From the IMG/VR virus record IMGVR_UViG_3300035670_000167, positions 1 to 64,000 of that record: a stretch of 64,000 nucleotides of DNA; one strand, written 5' to 3'. Below the pieces are notes generated by a model. It made no database searches. It saw only the letters and a list, made by a program, of their open reading frames with translations, and was not told where the DNA came from. The stretch comes from a virus. Both the position numbers and the translations under genes were made by a program. Shown here piece by piece: positions 25,249 through 33,754 of the stretch; position 1 is the stretch's first letter, and every line of letters starts with the position of its first letter.

Positions 25249-25557
25249 TTATTTTAATTTACCTTTATCAGGATTAACCCAATCTAAAGTTGTTTTTCCA
25301 TTTTTACCGGAAGCTTTATTGTAAGCTTCTTGTTGAGATTTATTTTCTTGATCTATTGAATCTTGAATAAATCTAAAAGTAATATTTCTTAACCAAATAG
25401 GCATGTTATATATAGTATTATAATCATAACCTCCACGACCATAAAATACTATTTCATGTATTTGTTTAAAAAGTCGATATCTATACTCTTGCGTCAGGCC
25501 AAAAAAACTGTACCTGTACAGGTACCGCGACCTCCTCTTCGCCATTCGGAGTTTCAT
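25249..25557 (-). CDS. Downstream frame of tail-assembly chaperone pair (gp51-like), probably reached by frameshift
   Basis: The open frame spans 102 codons, but the meaningful protein appears to begin near FFGLTQEYRYRLFKQIHE (about residue 18). The first 17 residues, Arg-rich, are an out-of-frame reading of the upstream gene. The pattern YNTIYNMPIWLRNITFRF resembles the Y..P.WLR.F segment in the second product of T4-like tail chaperone pairs. The upstream gp26-like frame ends just past a U7 run (minus-strand UUUUUUU, 25501-25507). A +1 or -2 slip there would make a fusion of about 325 aa. An independent start at 25557 is the alternative. A one-base homopolymer error would also explain it. 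Confidence 0.7.
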   Translation of the reverse strand: MKLRMAKRRSRYLYRYSFFGLTQEYRYRLFKQIHEIVFYGRGGYDYNTIYNMPIWLRNITFRFIQDSIDQENKSQQEAYNKASGKNGKTTLDWVNPDKGKLK

Positions 25558-26227
25558 AAATAAAACTCATTTTAACATCTGGTTGGTATGTTTTAATATG
25601 GGTTCTAAATGCCGATGAATCTTTAGCTAACATGTAATTATCTACAAATTCACGAATTACTTTTTTATCGGTTTCACCATCTACAGAAAGGATTTGGTGT
25701 TTTAAACGAGTTGAAATATCAGCAGATGAATTTTTATTAATACGTTTCATACCTTTAATATCAGCTTCAATTGCTTTTTCATCTCCAGCTGTAAGATATT
25801 TAAATGTAATTTTGTTTTTGGAAAAAGGTAATTCATATTCAAATTCATTTACTCCTTTTTCAACTTTTTCTTCATCTAATTCTATAGAAGGTAATTCTGA
25901 AAGATCTATTGTGATTTCTTCTCCATTATAATTAAAAGGATAATCTTTACCATAACCTAAAATACGAGCTGCTACCATGATTGCATTTTTATCACCAATT
26001 AAAAGATCATCCCAATTAAATTTAGTTATTACAAGAGATTGTAATAATTTATCAATTACTATGCCTTGTTTGATATAATTAAGATTAGTTAAGATATCTT
26101 CTTCTTTCGCGGTCATATATTTAATTTCAATAGTTCCGCTTGATAAGGGATGACCTTCAGGATACAATAAACCTTTTGAAGGTAATTCTACAGTTTCTGT
26201 AGGGAATTTAAATTTTTGTTCTTGCAT
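25481..26227 (-). CDS. T4 gp26-like baseplate hub/tail assembly protein, 248 aa
   Basis: Begins MQEQKFKFPTETVELPSKGLLYPEGHPL, with the VELPSKG(L/K)YP and later YMTAKEEDIL segments characteristic of the T4 gp26 baseplate-protein family. A repeated related module follows (FEYELPFSKNKITFKYLTAGDEKAIE). These proteins act in baseplate hub or tape measure assembly. The frame ends QFFWPDARV, with a slippery U7 run 23 bases before the stop. The +1/-2 frame continues into the gp51-like coding region (25249-25557), overlapping by 77 bases. A late-type element lies at 26256-26265. Confidence 0.85.
   Translation of the reverse strand: MQEQKFKFPTETVELPSKGLLYPEGHPLSSGTIEIKYMTAKEEDILTNLNYIKQGIVIDKLLQSLVITKFNWDDLLIGDKNAIMVAARILGYGKDYPFNYNGEEITIDLSELPSIELDEEKVEKGVNEFEYELPFSKNKITFKYLTAGDEKAIEADIKGMKRINKNSSADISTRLKHQILSVDGETDKKVIREFVDNYMLAKDSSAFRTHIKTYQPDVKMSFIYETPNGEEEVAVPVQVQFFWPDARV
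25498..25512 (-). other. Candidate programmed frameshift site (U7)
   Basis: The minus strand reads CAG UUU UUU UGG C in the upstream frame. The downstream frame reads AGU UUU UUU GGC. Leaving one U unread (+1) or slipping back two (-2) on the U run joins gp26-like to the gp51-like frame. Confidence 0.6.
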
Positions 26228-26255
26228 AAATATTTTTTTATAACTTTGTTATCGT

Positions 26256-26265
26256 ATATAAATAT
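26256..26265 (-). promoter_or_regulatory. AATATTTATAA-type late element (ATATTTATAT)
   Basis: The coding strand reads ATATTTATAT, 28 bases upstream of the gp26-like gene and after the tube gene terminator. Confidence 0.55.
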
Positions 26266-26279
26266 ATGAAAAAAAAAGA

Positions 26280-26301
26280 AGCTCGCAAAAATTTGCGAGC
26301 T
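26280..26301 (-). terminator. Strong rho-independent terminator after tail tube gene
   Basis: AGCTCGCAAA and TTTGCGAGCT arms with a long minus-strand T run (plus-strand A run 26267-26276). It lies 23 bases after the gp19-like stop and probably limits read-through from the highly expressed tube gene. Confidence 0.92.
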
Positions 26302-26323
26302 CTTTTAATTTTCTTTTTATCTA

Positions 26324-26812
26324 TTAGAAGTTCAATACACAATAATCAGGTTGAACTACCATTGTAAGGTTTACTGCAGTATCTGCTGTATCCCAGTTGT
26401 ATTCACCAAAGTTAGCACTTGTGATAAAACATCCTTTTAAAATCCATTCTGATACGATATCGCCTACAGGTCCTAATACGTTAAATGTTAAATCTTTTTT
26501 ATACATATCTGAATATCCATCACGACCTGTTACGGATTCGTGATGTAAACGTACCCATTCCATTACTGCTTGTGCACCTGAAGGAGTGATAGGATCAAAT
26601 AGTGTAAATGTAATAGGATCCCATTTTGTTATACCTTTTACGTAACGTTGAACGTTAATGTGGTTTAATTGAACAGTACCTGAGTTGAGAGTAATTGCAC
26701 TAACACCTTTGATTTCATATGATGGAATACCATCAATATACATGATAAATCTATTCGCCTGTTTTGGTTCAAACGCGGTGAAAAATATTTCGTTGGAATC
26801 TAATATTGCCAT
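26324..26812 (-). CDS. Tail tube protein, T4 gp19-like
   Basis: 162 aa, matching gp19 (163 aa). It contains PKQANRFIMYIDGIPSYEIKGV near the N-terminus, YVKGITKWDPITFTLFDPI in the middle, and a C-terminal CFITSANFGEYNWDTAD segment. All are typical of gp19-family tube subunits, which share a beta-barrel fold. Many hexameric rings stack to form the inner tail tube. It has its own late-type element (26834-26843) and a strong terminator, consistent with high-copy expression directly after the sheath gene. Confidence 0.93.
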   Translation of the reverse strand: MAILDSNEIFFTAFEPKQANRFIMYIDGIPSYEIKGVSAITLNSGTVQLNHINVQRYVKGITKWDPITFTLFDPITPSGAQAVMEWVRLHHESVTGRDGYSDMYKKDLTFNVLGPVGDIVSEWILKGCFITSANFGEYNWDTADTAVNLTMVVQPDYCVLNF

Positions 26813-26833
26813 TTGTTTATTTATTTAATTCTA

Positions 26834-26843
26834 TTATAAATAT
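26834..26843 (-). promoter_or_regulatory. AATATTTATAA late element
   Basis: The coding strand reads ATATTTATAA, 21 bases upstream of the tail tube ATG (26812). Confidence 0.65.
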
Positions 26844-26858
26844 TCAATATTTAAAAAA

Positions 26859-28601
26859 TTACGCTGGGAAAGTAGCTCCTGTTGGTAAAATGTTAAAATC
26901 TAAGTAAATGAATTCTGCAGTTTTAGTAGGTTGAAGATAAATTTGACCAACCATTTGGTTTCTATCAATTACATCTGCAGGATTATTTGAATCATCCATA
27001 ATTACTTTAAAAGCAAACAAACCTTGACGTTGTTGTACTGTTTCTAAGTAAGGATTTACAGCTGCTAAAAATGCATTTCTAGTAGCAATAGTATTTTGTT
27101 CGAATACTAAATTTTGAGCTACTTCTGAAATAAAATTCTTAAGAGCAATTAATAATCTACGAACATTTACACGATCAAGAGCTGATGCTTTTGTTTGTAA
27201 TGTTTTCTGACCGTATACTACAACTCCGTTTGCTGGGAATGTTGCAATTGGATTAACTTTATTAGAATATAAAGTATCGCGTTGTGTTTGAGTTAATTTA
27301 AGTTCTGCTTTAACTACTTGAGATAATCCACCTCTGTTAATACCAGCAGGAGCAAACCAAGGTTCAGATACTGTATCATTAAAAGCATAAACACCTGGAA
27401 TCATAGTTGATGCTGGAACCCATACTAATTGACCTAAATCTGGGTCAATTGTTTGAACCCATGGCCAATATGAGGCTGCATATGAAGTATTTCTTTGATT
27501 TGCTTGAACAGATACTGTGTTTACACTTGAGCTATAAGGTACTAAATCCATTACAAAAATATTATCACCTCTGTTTTGAGTATTATTAATAACATTGGTG
27601 ATAACAGAATTATAATTAGCATCAGAATTATATAAACCAGGAATTGCTAATACATTAAATTGGTAAGCATCTTGGTTAGACATTAAAGCTACTGAGGATG
27701 TATAATTGTTTGCTACTAATCCTTGAGTATTTGTACCATTAATATTTTGATAAAAATTAGCACTTCCAGTAATAGTACCTACAGCAGATCCAAATGATCC
27801 ACTTGGGTTAGATGCAGGAATAAAAGGAGTATATGCTGCTTTTGGATTACCATTATTATCGAAATAATTAGGTGTTAAAAAGTAAGGATTAATACTAGAT
27901 ACATAAACATATCGTGAATTATTTCTGTATGTACCATAAGAAACCATTTGATTGTTAGTAGTATCTAATTCTTCATAAGTATCACCAATTACTCTAGAAA
28001 GGAAGTTTGGAGCTGTAGGGTCTAAAGATAAACCAGTCCAAGTTTCTAATACAATTGGATTAGCTGTATTATCATCTCCTCTTCTAATGTATAAATCAAA
28101 CGTACCAGAAGATGTATTTGGATTTGCAATTTGGAATCTGATGTTATTTATTGAACCACTTGCTAAAGATCCACTAGCATCAAATGTACTTGTACTATTC
28201 ATTATAGTACCTTCAGAAAATGTGGTTAAAGTAAATGCACTACCACTAGCAACTGCACCGGCAGTACTACCTGAAATGAAAGATGAAGTTGCTGGGGAAT
28301 ATGATCCACTAGCAACTCTAGTTACAAGTAAAGTTTCGCCACCATTAACGAAGAAATTATATGCTGCAATAGAAGTAAAGAAACTATATGTGTTTCCACT
28401 ACCGGTTCCGTTAGAAACTATTAAAGTAGATCCAAATTTGTTTGTAAAATCACTATATGATGTAACAATTTGGGGCCATTCTACAGGACCTAATACTGTA
28501 GGGCCTATAATTGCGGCGCTGTTTCTAATAGGTCCTTGTGAAACGAATGAGTTATCATTTTCTCTTGCAAGTACACCTGGTGATATTAATGCTTCTGCCA
28601 T
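26859..28601 (-). CDS. Tail sheath protein, T4 gp18-like
   Basis: 580 aa contractile sheath subunit. The N-terminus MAEALISPGVLARENDNSFV carries the SPGV.(V/A)RE pattern of sheath proteins. The C-terminal core includes LKNFISEVAQNLVFEQNT, RNQMVGQIYLQPTKTAEFIYLDFN and the final PTGATFPA strand, used for sheath-sheath and sheath-tube contacts. The middle is Ser/Thr/Asn-rich surface domain. The gene has a late-type element 21 bases upstream and is followed by its partner tube gene. Length compares with 659 aa for T4 gp18. Confidence 0.95.
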   Translation of the reverse strand: MAEALISPGVLARENDNSFVSQGPIRNSAAIIGPTVLGPVEWPQIVTSYSDFTNKFGSTLIVSNGTGSGNTYSFFTSIAAYNFFVNGGETLLVTRVASGSYSPATSSFISGSTAGAVASGSAFTLTTFSEGTIMNSTSTFDASGSLASGSINNIRFQIANPNTSSGTFDLYIRRGDDNTANPIVLETWTGLSLDPTAPNFLSRVIGDTYEELDTTNNQMVSYGTYRNNSRYVYVSSINPYFLTPNYFDNNGNPKAAYTPFIPASNPSGSFGSAVGTITGSANFYQNINGTNTQGLVANNYTSSVALMSNQDAYQFNVLAIPGLYNSDANYNSVITNVINNTQNRGDNIFVMDLVPYSSSVNTVSVQANQRNTSYAASYWPWVQTIDPDLGQLVWVPASTMIPGVYAFNDTVSEPWFAPAGINRGGLSQVVKAELKLTQTQRDTLYSNKVNPIATFPANGVVVYGQKTLQTKASALDRVNVRRLLIALKNFISEVAQNLVFEQNTIATRNAFLAAVNPYLETVQQRQGLFAFKVIMDDSNNPADVIDRNQMVGQIYLQPTKTAEFIYLDFNILPTGATFPA

Positions 28602-28622
28602 TTTATGAGTTATTTTGTTTTG

Positions 28623-28632
28623 TTATAAATAT
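28623..28632 (-). promoter_or_regulatory. AATATTTATAA late element
   Basis: The coding strand reads ATATTTATAA, 21 bases upstream of the sheath ATG (28601), the same spacing as for the tube gene. Confidence 0.65.
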
Positions 28633-28650
28633 GTTAAAGTTTTTAAAAAA

Positions 28651-28896
28651 TTACTTGTTTGTAACTTTACCTGTTTTTAAGTTTAAAACTCCTTCACCAT
28701 ATTTTTCTTGTATTTCTTTGCCAAATTTAACAAAACTTTCTTCTAAAATATATAACTCTTGAATTACTTTATTTTTTTCTTGATTTAATAATTGTAATTC
28801 ATACTCTAAAGTACCAAGTTGATGTTTTATTTTTTCTCGTTGATTATTTAGATTATTTATTAATAATAACTCTTCAGGTGTTAAAAACTTATCCAT
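28651..28896 (-). CDS. Small coiled-coil protein, 81 aa
   Basis: Residues 1-60 are a heptad-rich helix (LLLINNLNNQREKIKHQLGTLEYELQ is representative). A short polar C-terminus (YGEGVLNLKTGKVTNK) follows. No enzyme motif is present. It lies between the heptosyltransferase-like gene and the sheath, so it could be a trimerisation or chaperone factor for either. A weaker late-element variant overlaps its start region (28896-28905). Confidence 0.7.
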   Translation of the reverse strand: MDKFLTPEELLLINNLNNQREKIKHQLGTLEYELQLLNQEKNKVIQELYILEESFVKFGKEIQEKYGEGVLNLKTGKVTNK

Positions 28897-28916
28897 AATA
28901 AATATTTAATTTAATT

Positions 28917-30113
28917 TTAAAAATTTAAAATTTTATTTAAAGAATCAAACACTTTTTCAGGTTTAATTGATTTAGTACATTCAAAATGTCTTGATGTATT
29001 TTTATGGCTAGGACACCATTCCCAATCCCCAGGATTTAACCATTCTTTATTAAAACATCCTGTACAAATATTGGTATCATAATTAAATATACGTTCACAA
29101 TCTGTAAATTCACTATAAGGTAAACTAAATCCAGAGATTAAAATTACAGGAGTGTTAAGAGACCAAGCTAACCATGATAATCCACTTCCAACACCTATAA
29201 AAGCATCAGCATGATTTATATCTACCATTCTATCTTCAATAGTATAATTTCCTGTTTTATCAATTACATTTTTTAATGTTCCCCCTAATTTAGAATCATG
29301 CCATTTATCTCCTAAACGTTCTTGAGTAATCATTACTACTTTATAACCTTTTTCATTTAAATAATCAATAACAGATTGCCACCCACCAGGATAGTTCCAA
29401 TATTTAGCATGTGCCGAAGCATGAGGAGCTATGACAACATATTTACCTTCGATTTGTTTTGCTTTATTTGGAATATTAATTTTAGGTTTTATTTCAGTAT
29501 AAGATAAACCTAATACTGAGGTTGATGTTTCCCCTAAAGGATGTTGTTTAAAATCTATTGGTATTTTTGTTTTAACAACTTCTTTATTATCATAAAACCA
29601 TCCAATATTATACATTGCATATAATTTTGGGACTTCAGTACCGGGGGTAACAAATTCTAGTTCAGGATATTCTTTTTCAAACCACTCATTGTGAAAAGTA
29701 GAACAAATTACATGACATTTATGTTTTTTTCTAAATTCATCAATATATGGAAACCATGCTAATGTATCACCAATAGCTGAGGATTCTAAATGGATATAGA
29801 TTCTTTTATCTTTAGCATCGAATTTATGTTCAAATACTAATTCATTGTTCTCTAGATCATAAACTTCTATTTTCCAATCAATAAAATATTCAATACCTGG
29901 TTTGGTCCACATATTATTAGAAATTTCTGATTCGTATATCAGATGATTTTTTTGTTGGTCAAAGAATTTTACTAAGTATTTTTTTGAATCAGAACCTAAT
30001 ATTTCTAAAAATGCTCCATTTAAAAAATGAACATTAAAAGTATTACTAGTTTTTTTATAAGGTAAATTAAGTTGAGAGATGTTATTATACTCCTTGATTA
30101 AAACTTCTTTCAT
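28917..30113 (-). CDS. TibC/Aah-family O-heptosyltransferase (GT9-like) with four-Cys metal finger
   Basis: 398 aa. The N-terminal beta part (1-105) is followed by a GT-B fold with LESSAIGDTLAW (candidate catalytic Asp116), then APHASAHAKYWNYPGGW and later HADAFIGVGSGLSWLAW in the donor-binding domain. The C-terminus has Cys350-x2-Cys353, Cys367 and Cys379 within FEWCPSH/ECTKSI-like context, matching the iron finger of the autotransporter O-heptosyltransferases TibC and Aah. Those enzymes transfer heptose from ADP-heptose to Ser of repeat adhesins. It overlaps the next glycosyltransferase gene by 29 bases, and two genes further up is a giant Ser/Thr-rich repeat fibre. Family membership is strong; donor sugar and target are inferred. 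Confidence 0.87.
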   Translation of the reverse strand: MKEVLIKEYNNISQLNLPYKKTSNTFNVHFLNGAFLEILGSDSKKYLVKFFDQQKNHLIYESEISNNMWTKPGIEYFIDWKIEVYDLENNELVFEHKFDAKDKRIYIHLESSAIGDTLAWFPYIDEFRKKHKCHVICSTFHNEWFEKEYPELEFVTPGTEVPKLYAMYNIGWFYDNKEVVKTKIPIDFKQHPLGETSTSVLGLSYTEIKPKINIPNKAKQIEGKYVVIAPHASAHAKYWNYPGGWQSVIDYLNEKGYKVVMITQERLGDKWHDSKLGGTLKNVIDKTGNYTIEDRMVDINHADAFIGVGSGLSWLAWSLNTPVILISGFSLPYSEFTDCERIFNYDTNICTGCFNKEWLNPGDWEWCPSHKNTSRHFECTKSIKPEKVFDSLNKILNF

Positions 30114-31044
30114 ATATTTTTATTAATTCTTTTGAACGATTAAACCATGATAATTCTTGAGATGTATTAAAAACTTTTTCTCTATATGATTCCCAATTAG
30201 ACATAATATCTTTTAAACCTTTATCCATTTCAAATACATCTCTAGGAGCTCTCCAAGCACCATGAAAATCTGTATTTAGTTCCCAATCAGCAATAATTGG
30301 TAAACCAGCTGCAGCTGCTTCAACCATTGTTAAATTAGGATGGCCTGCTTCTAACATTGTTGGGTGAATAAAGATATCATGTTGATGATAAAGATTTAAT
30401 AATTCATTATTATGAGTATCGAATACTAAATTTAATTTAGGATAATTTAACATCCATAAATGTGAATTAAAAAAACTTTTATTAGCAGAAGGACCAGCTA
30501 TAGTAATTTCTAAATTATTTAACATAGCTAACCCTAAACCGTATGTAAAACCTTTTCTATCATAGGATTGATTTCCTGCTAATCCATTATTAGCTATCAT
30601 TAATAGTTTTGGTTTTATTGGTTTTGGTTTATCAACAGGATAAAAATCATCAGTATTTACACCATGAGAAAAATATATACATTTAGGGTGATCAAAATAA
30701 TCAACTAAAAAACGGGCAGGCATTAAAGCTATAATAGAACCTTCAATTGCTTTTAGATTTTCTTTATAAACATGAGATTCTTTACCATAATGATAAGCAT
30801 GGTGATCATGAATTTGATATATATAAGGAATACCTTTTTTAGCTAATTGAATAGCTAAATTTGCTACATGACAGTGTACAATATCATATTCTCCTGGGTG
30901 GATATGTCCTGACATTTTAATATCAACTTGATGATCTAATTTGGTAAGATTTTGAGTAAATTCCCAAACAATTTTTTCAATAGCTCCCCACGATGGAGGG
31001 GGAATAGGAATACCACAACCAGGATCTATTTGGCAAATTTTCAT
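30085..31044 (-). CDS. Glycosyltransferase family 4 (GT-B) protein, 319 aa
   Basis: Starts MKICQIDPGCGIPIPPPSWGAIEKIVWEF, the Gly-rich N-terminal loop of GT4 enzymes. The C-terminal donor-binding domain has IFIHPTMLEAGHPNLTMVEAAAAGLPIIA, the E-x7-E signature region. A DxD motif is not needed in this fold. It shares one base with the 885-aa gene upstream and overlaps the heptosyltransferase downstream, so the three are translationally coupled. The sugar and acceptor are unknown; by context it may extend a glycan on the giant fibre. Confidence 0.88.
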   Translation of the reverse strand: MKICQIDPGCGIPIPPPSWGAIEKIVWEFTQNLTKLDHQVDIKMSGHIHPGEYDIVHCHVANLAIQLAKKGIPYIYQIHDHHAYHYGKESHVYKENLKAIEGSIIALMPARFLVDYFDHPKCIYFSHGVNTDDFYPVDKPKPIKPKLLMIANNGLAGNQSYDRKGFTYGLGLAMLNNLEITIAGPSANKSFFNSHLWMLNYPKLNLVFDTHNNELLNLYHQHDIFIHPTMLEAGHPNLTMVEAAAAGLPIIADWELNTDFHGAWRAPRDVFEMDKGLKDIMSNWESYREKVFNTSQELSWFNRSKELIKIYERSFNQGV

Positions 31045-33701
31045 TATTCTGTAAATATTAAGGGATTATCTGTTTTACCATCTTTATTGGATTGTTCTAC
31101 TATACTAAATCCTGGGAGATGTTTGGTGTAAATTTTTTCTGCTGTACCTACTCTTAATCTAGCTACATTACATATCCATAAATCAATAGCATCCCAGGGT
31201 AATGTTTCTAGCATTACCTTGATTTTTCTAATTTTAACATTATTAATTAAATACGATTGAGCTGGGATAAAAGGAGTTACATCTGTATAAATGTCTTCTA
31301 TTTTAGGGCCATTTAAATTTCTATCCTGCCATGGATTACCAAATCCTATAATATCCATATCAGTTTGATATGATAATTTATTAAATCTAATCAAAGATTC
31401 ATATAATTCTTGATAATCACTGTCTATTACAACATCACCTTCTACAATTAATACAAAATCATATTTAGTATTATCTTCAGCACATAAAGCATTTTTATGA
31501 GCTAAATAGCACCCATAATGTCCAGGAGCTAATTTATAGTAGCCTGGTTTATCTTGAACATCTTGTGGGCGAGAACATGTTTCTTTTGGAGGGAGTTCTT
31601 TCCAGATTTCATTAATACGTTGTTCGTATACTATATCTGTTTTTTCACAAAAATCCTTAATGTTTTCTATTGATTTAATTTCTTTAGAATTAGAATCAGG
31701 TTCAGTAACTAAATGCATTAATTTTATTTTAGGAATATAATGTTTTACTTCTAATTTTCCATTAAATTCTAAATTAGTTACTTGAATTGTAATAACTTTT
31801 AAAGTTTTATGATAATTACCTATGGTAAATTCTACTTCCATTCCTTCTTCATATCGAAAAACTTTGTAATAATCTGTTTTACCCTCTACATTTAATTCAT
31901 CAAAAAATATTTCATTTTTATCTTTATCGCGTATTACAACTCGAATAAATCTTGATTCTTTACTATTAGAAATTCTAATATAAGGAGCAAATGAGTTTGG
32001 AATATTAGTTGGTAATACTGTGTAATATTCTACTTGGGAAAAATCAGAATGATCAAATGTTTCTAAACTTTTTTGATCAAAAATTTCAATATCTTCAAAA
32101 TATATATAATCAGTACTTCGTTTAAAAATATGATACCACATATTTTCTAAACCATTACTTTCACTTCCTAATTGAAAACGAAGTTGTTCATAATCTTCAG
32201 CATTATAAATTTGATGAATATGATCAAAAAAGAAATCAGAATGAATTGCACAAAAATAAGTATGTAAAGCATCACCTTCGGAAGCTTTATATTTACCAAA
32301 ATATGCTTTTTTATTATCTAATATTTTAGAAATTTCATCTATATGATGAGATGATTGAATTGTATAATCAAAATTAAGAAAAAATAATTTTTTATATCCT
32401 AAACTTTTTGCTAAAGAAGCACCATTTACATAATTTGAATAAACACTAGGACCATGATATATATCATTATTATTTCCTCTTAAATTAATATAAACTTTAT
32501 GATCAGGATGATCTGCCCAATAATTACTATAATAGGTATGTTTTGTAAGAATATTATTGTTATCTACAACAACATAATCTGCTTTTGCTTCAATAGAAAA
32601 TGGAACAGGAATATGTGATGTAACTAAAACTTTATTTCCTCTAGCTTGAATTGAATCTATAGTTTTTAATGTGGTTTCAATTACAGCATCACTTATTGGA
32701 AAAGTAGATAAGATAAATATTTCTTCATCTGAATTTGATTCTTTAATACCTAATTTTTTAGCAATTTTGTCATAATTAGTTTTAAAATCATCAAATTTTA
32801 AATAATCAATAGTAGGGAATTTATTAAAATAATCTAAATAAACAGGAAGGTTATATATTAATGTAGGAATTTGATATGAAATTGCTTCACGAATAACTAA
32901 AGGCATTGTTTCTTTATCGTTTTCATGACCTCTGGAGGTAAATAAAAATAAATCCATTGCCTGGTAGAACTTATCTACATCTGTGCGTTCATTCCACCAT
33001 GTTAAATTTGAGGGTTGATCTTTGGCTAATGGTTCCCAATACCATTTAAAATTATCTGCTCTATTTCCTAAACTATGAAATTCTACATCAGGAAATTGTC
33101 TAGCATATTCAAAAAATTCTGCTTGATTTTTACGAGAAGTATATAATCCTACATGTAAAACATGTTTTTTAGCGGGATCTAATTGTAGATTACGCAGTGC
33201 CTCTTCACGGTCAGGGCGTTCAATATATTCAATAGGATATTCAACTAATACGCTTGGAACATTAATATCTTGATACTGATTAATTTGCCATTGAGATACA
33301 AACATAAATTTATCTGGGAAGAATTTTTTATTGTTTGTATCAAAAGATGAATCATGAGATGTTTCTACAATTTTATAATTTCTTTCCGTATTATAAATTT
33401 GTTTAGCAATATTTTCATCCATAAAAAACTCAGGAATTTCTTCTAAATGAATAATATCCGGTTTAACATGATGAATAATATCAATTAATTCTTGTTTATC
33501 TTCTTTAAGAGTAAAAAATTTATCAGAATCAACTAAATTAACTATTTTATTTTTAGTTATTACTAAAACGCCTCCAGTACAATCTACCCATTCTACAAGA
33601 TAAATCTCGTAAGTATTTCTAAGTAATTCTATCTTCTTGGTTAAATATTGTGGGAGTCCGCCTGTTGATAAATGTGGGGCAATAAATAACAATTTTTGCA
33701 T
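31044..33701 (-). CDS. Multidomain glycosyltransferase (GT4-like + middle domain + GT25-like), 885 aa
   Basis: Residues 1-320 look like a GT4 enzyme (LLFIAPHLSTGGLPQYL start; HVLHVGLYTSRKNQAEFF; LFLFTSRGHENDKETMPLVIREA). Residues 325-500 look like a GT-A-like Rossmann part (IFILSTFPISDAVIETTLKTI, then YKKLFFLNFDYT). A beta-rich linker spans about 560-660. The C-terminal 220 residues resemble LPS/GT25-type transferases (GHYGCYLAHKNAL; DFVLIVEGDVVID with an EGD metal-site-like motif). It is the first of three coupled glycosyltransferase genes and follows the giant fibre gene directly. Such fused transferases build short glycans in sequence. Domain limits are approximate. Confidence 0.83.
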   Translation of the reverse strand: MQKLLFIAPHLSTGGLPQYLTKKIELLRNTYEIYLVEWVDCTGGVLVITKNKIVNLVDSDKFFTLKEDKQELIDIIHHVKPDIIHLEEIPEFFMDENIAKQIYNTERNYKIVETSHDSSFDTNNKKFFPDKFMFVSQWQINQYQDINVPSVLVEYPIEYIERPDREEALRNLQLDPAKKHVLHVGLYTSRKNQAEFFEYARQFPDVEFHSLGNRADNFKWYWEPLAKDQPSNLTWWNERTDVDKFYQAMDLFLFTSRGHENDKETMPLVIREAISYQIPTLIYNLPVYLDYFNKFPTIDYLKFDDFKTNYDKIAKKLGIKESNSDEEIFILSTFPISDAVIETTLKTIDSIQARGNKVLVTSHIPVPFSIEAKADYVVVDNNNILTKHTYYSNYWADHPDHKVYINLRGNNNDIYHGPSVYSNYVNGASLAKSLGYKKLFFLNFDYTIQSSHHIDEISKILDNKKAYFGKYKASEGDALHTYFCAIHSDFFFDHIHQIYNAEDYEQLRFQLGSESNGLENMWYHIFKRSTDYIYFEDIEIFDQKSLETFDHSDFSQVEYYTVLPTNIPNSFAPYIRISNSKESRFIRVVIRDKDKNEIFFDELNVEGKTDYYKVFRYEEGMEVEFTIGNYHKTLKVITIQVTNLEFNGKLEVKHYIPKIKLMHLVTEPDSNSKEIKSIENIKDFCEKTDIVYEQRINEIWKELPPKETCSRPQDVQDKPGYYKLAPGHYGCYLAHKNALCAEDNTKYDFVLIVEGDVVIDSDYQELYESLIRFNKLSYQTDMDIIGFGNPWQDRNLNGPKIEDIYTDVTPFIPAQSYLINNVKIRKIKVMLETLPWDAIDLWICNVARLRVGTAEKIYTKHLPGFSIVEQSNKDGKTDNPLIFTE

Positions 33702-33714
33702 AACAGTCTATTTC

Positions 33715-33724
33715 CCATAAATAT
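33715..33724 (-). promoter_or_regulatory. Late element variant ATATTTATGG
   Basis: The coding strand reads ATATTTATGG, 13 bases upstream of the 885-aa glycosyltransferase ATG. It would let the glycosyltransferase operon be transcribed in addition to read-through from the fibre gene. Confidence 0.45.
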
Positions 33725-33754
33725 ACGTAAAATTATTTAAAGTACCAAGTTGTA

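Noticed and set aside
25501-25507. U7 run as a simple sequencing homopolymer error
   Set aside because: Not excluded, but the same gene pair is commonly frameshifted in tailed phages, so a programmed site was preferred and the error kept as an alternative.
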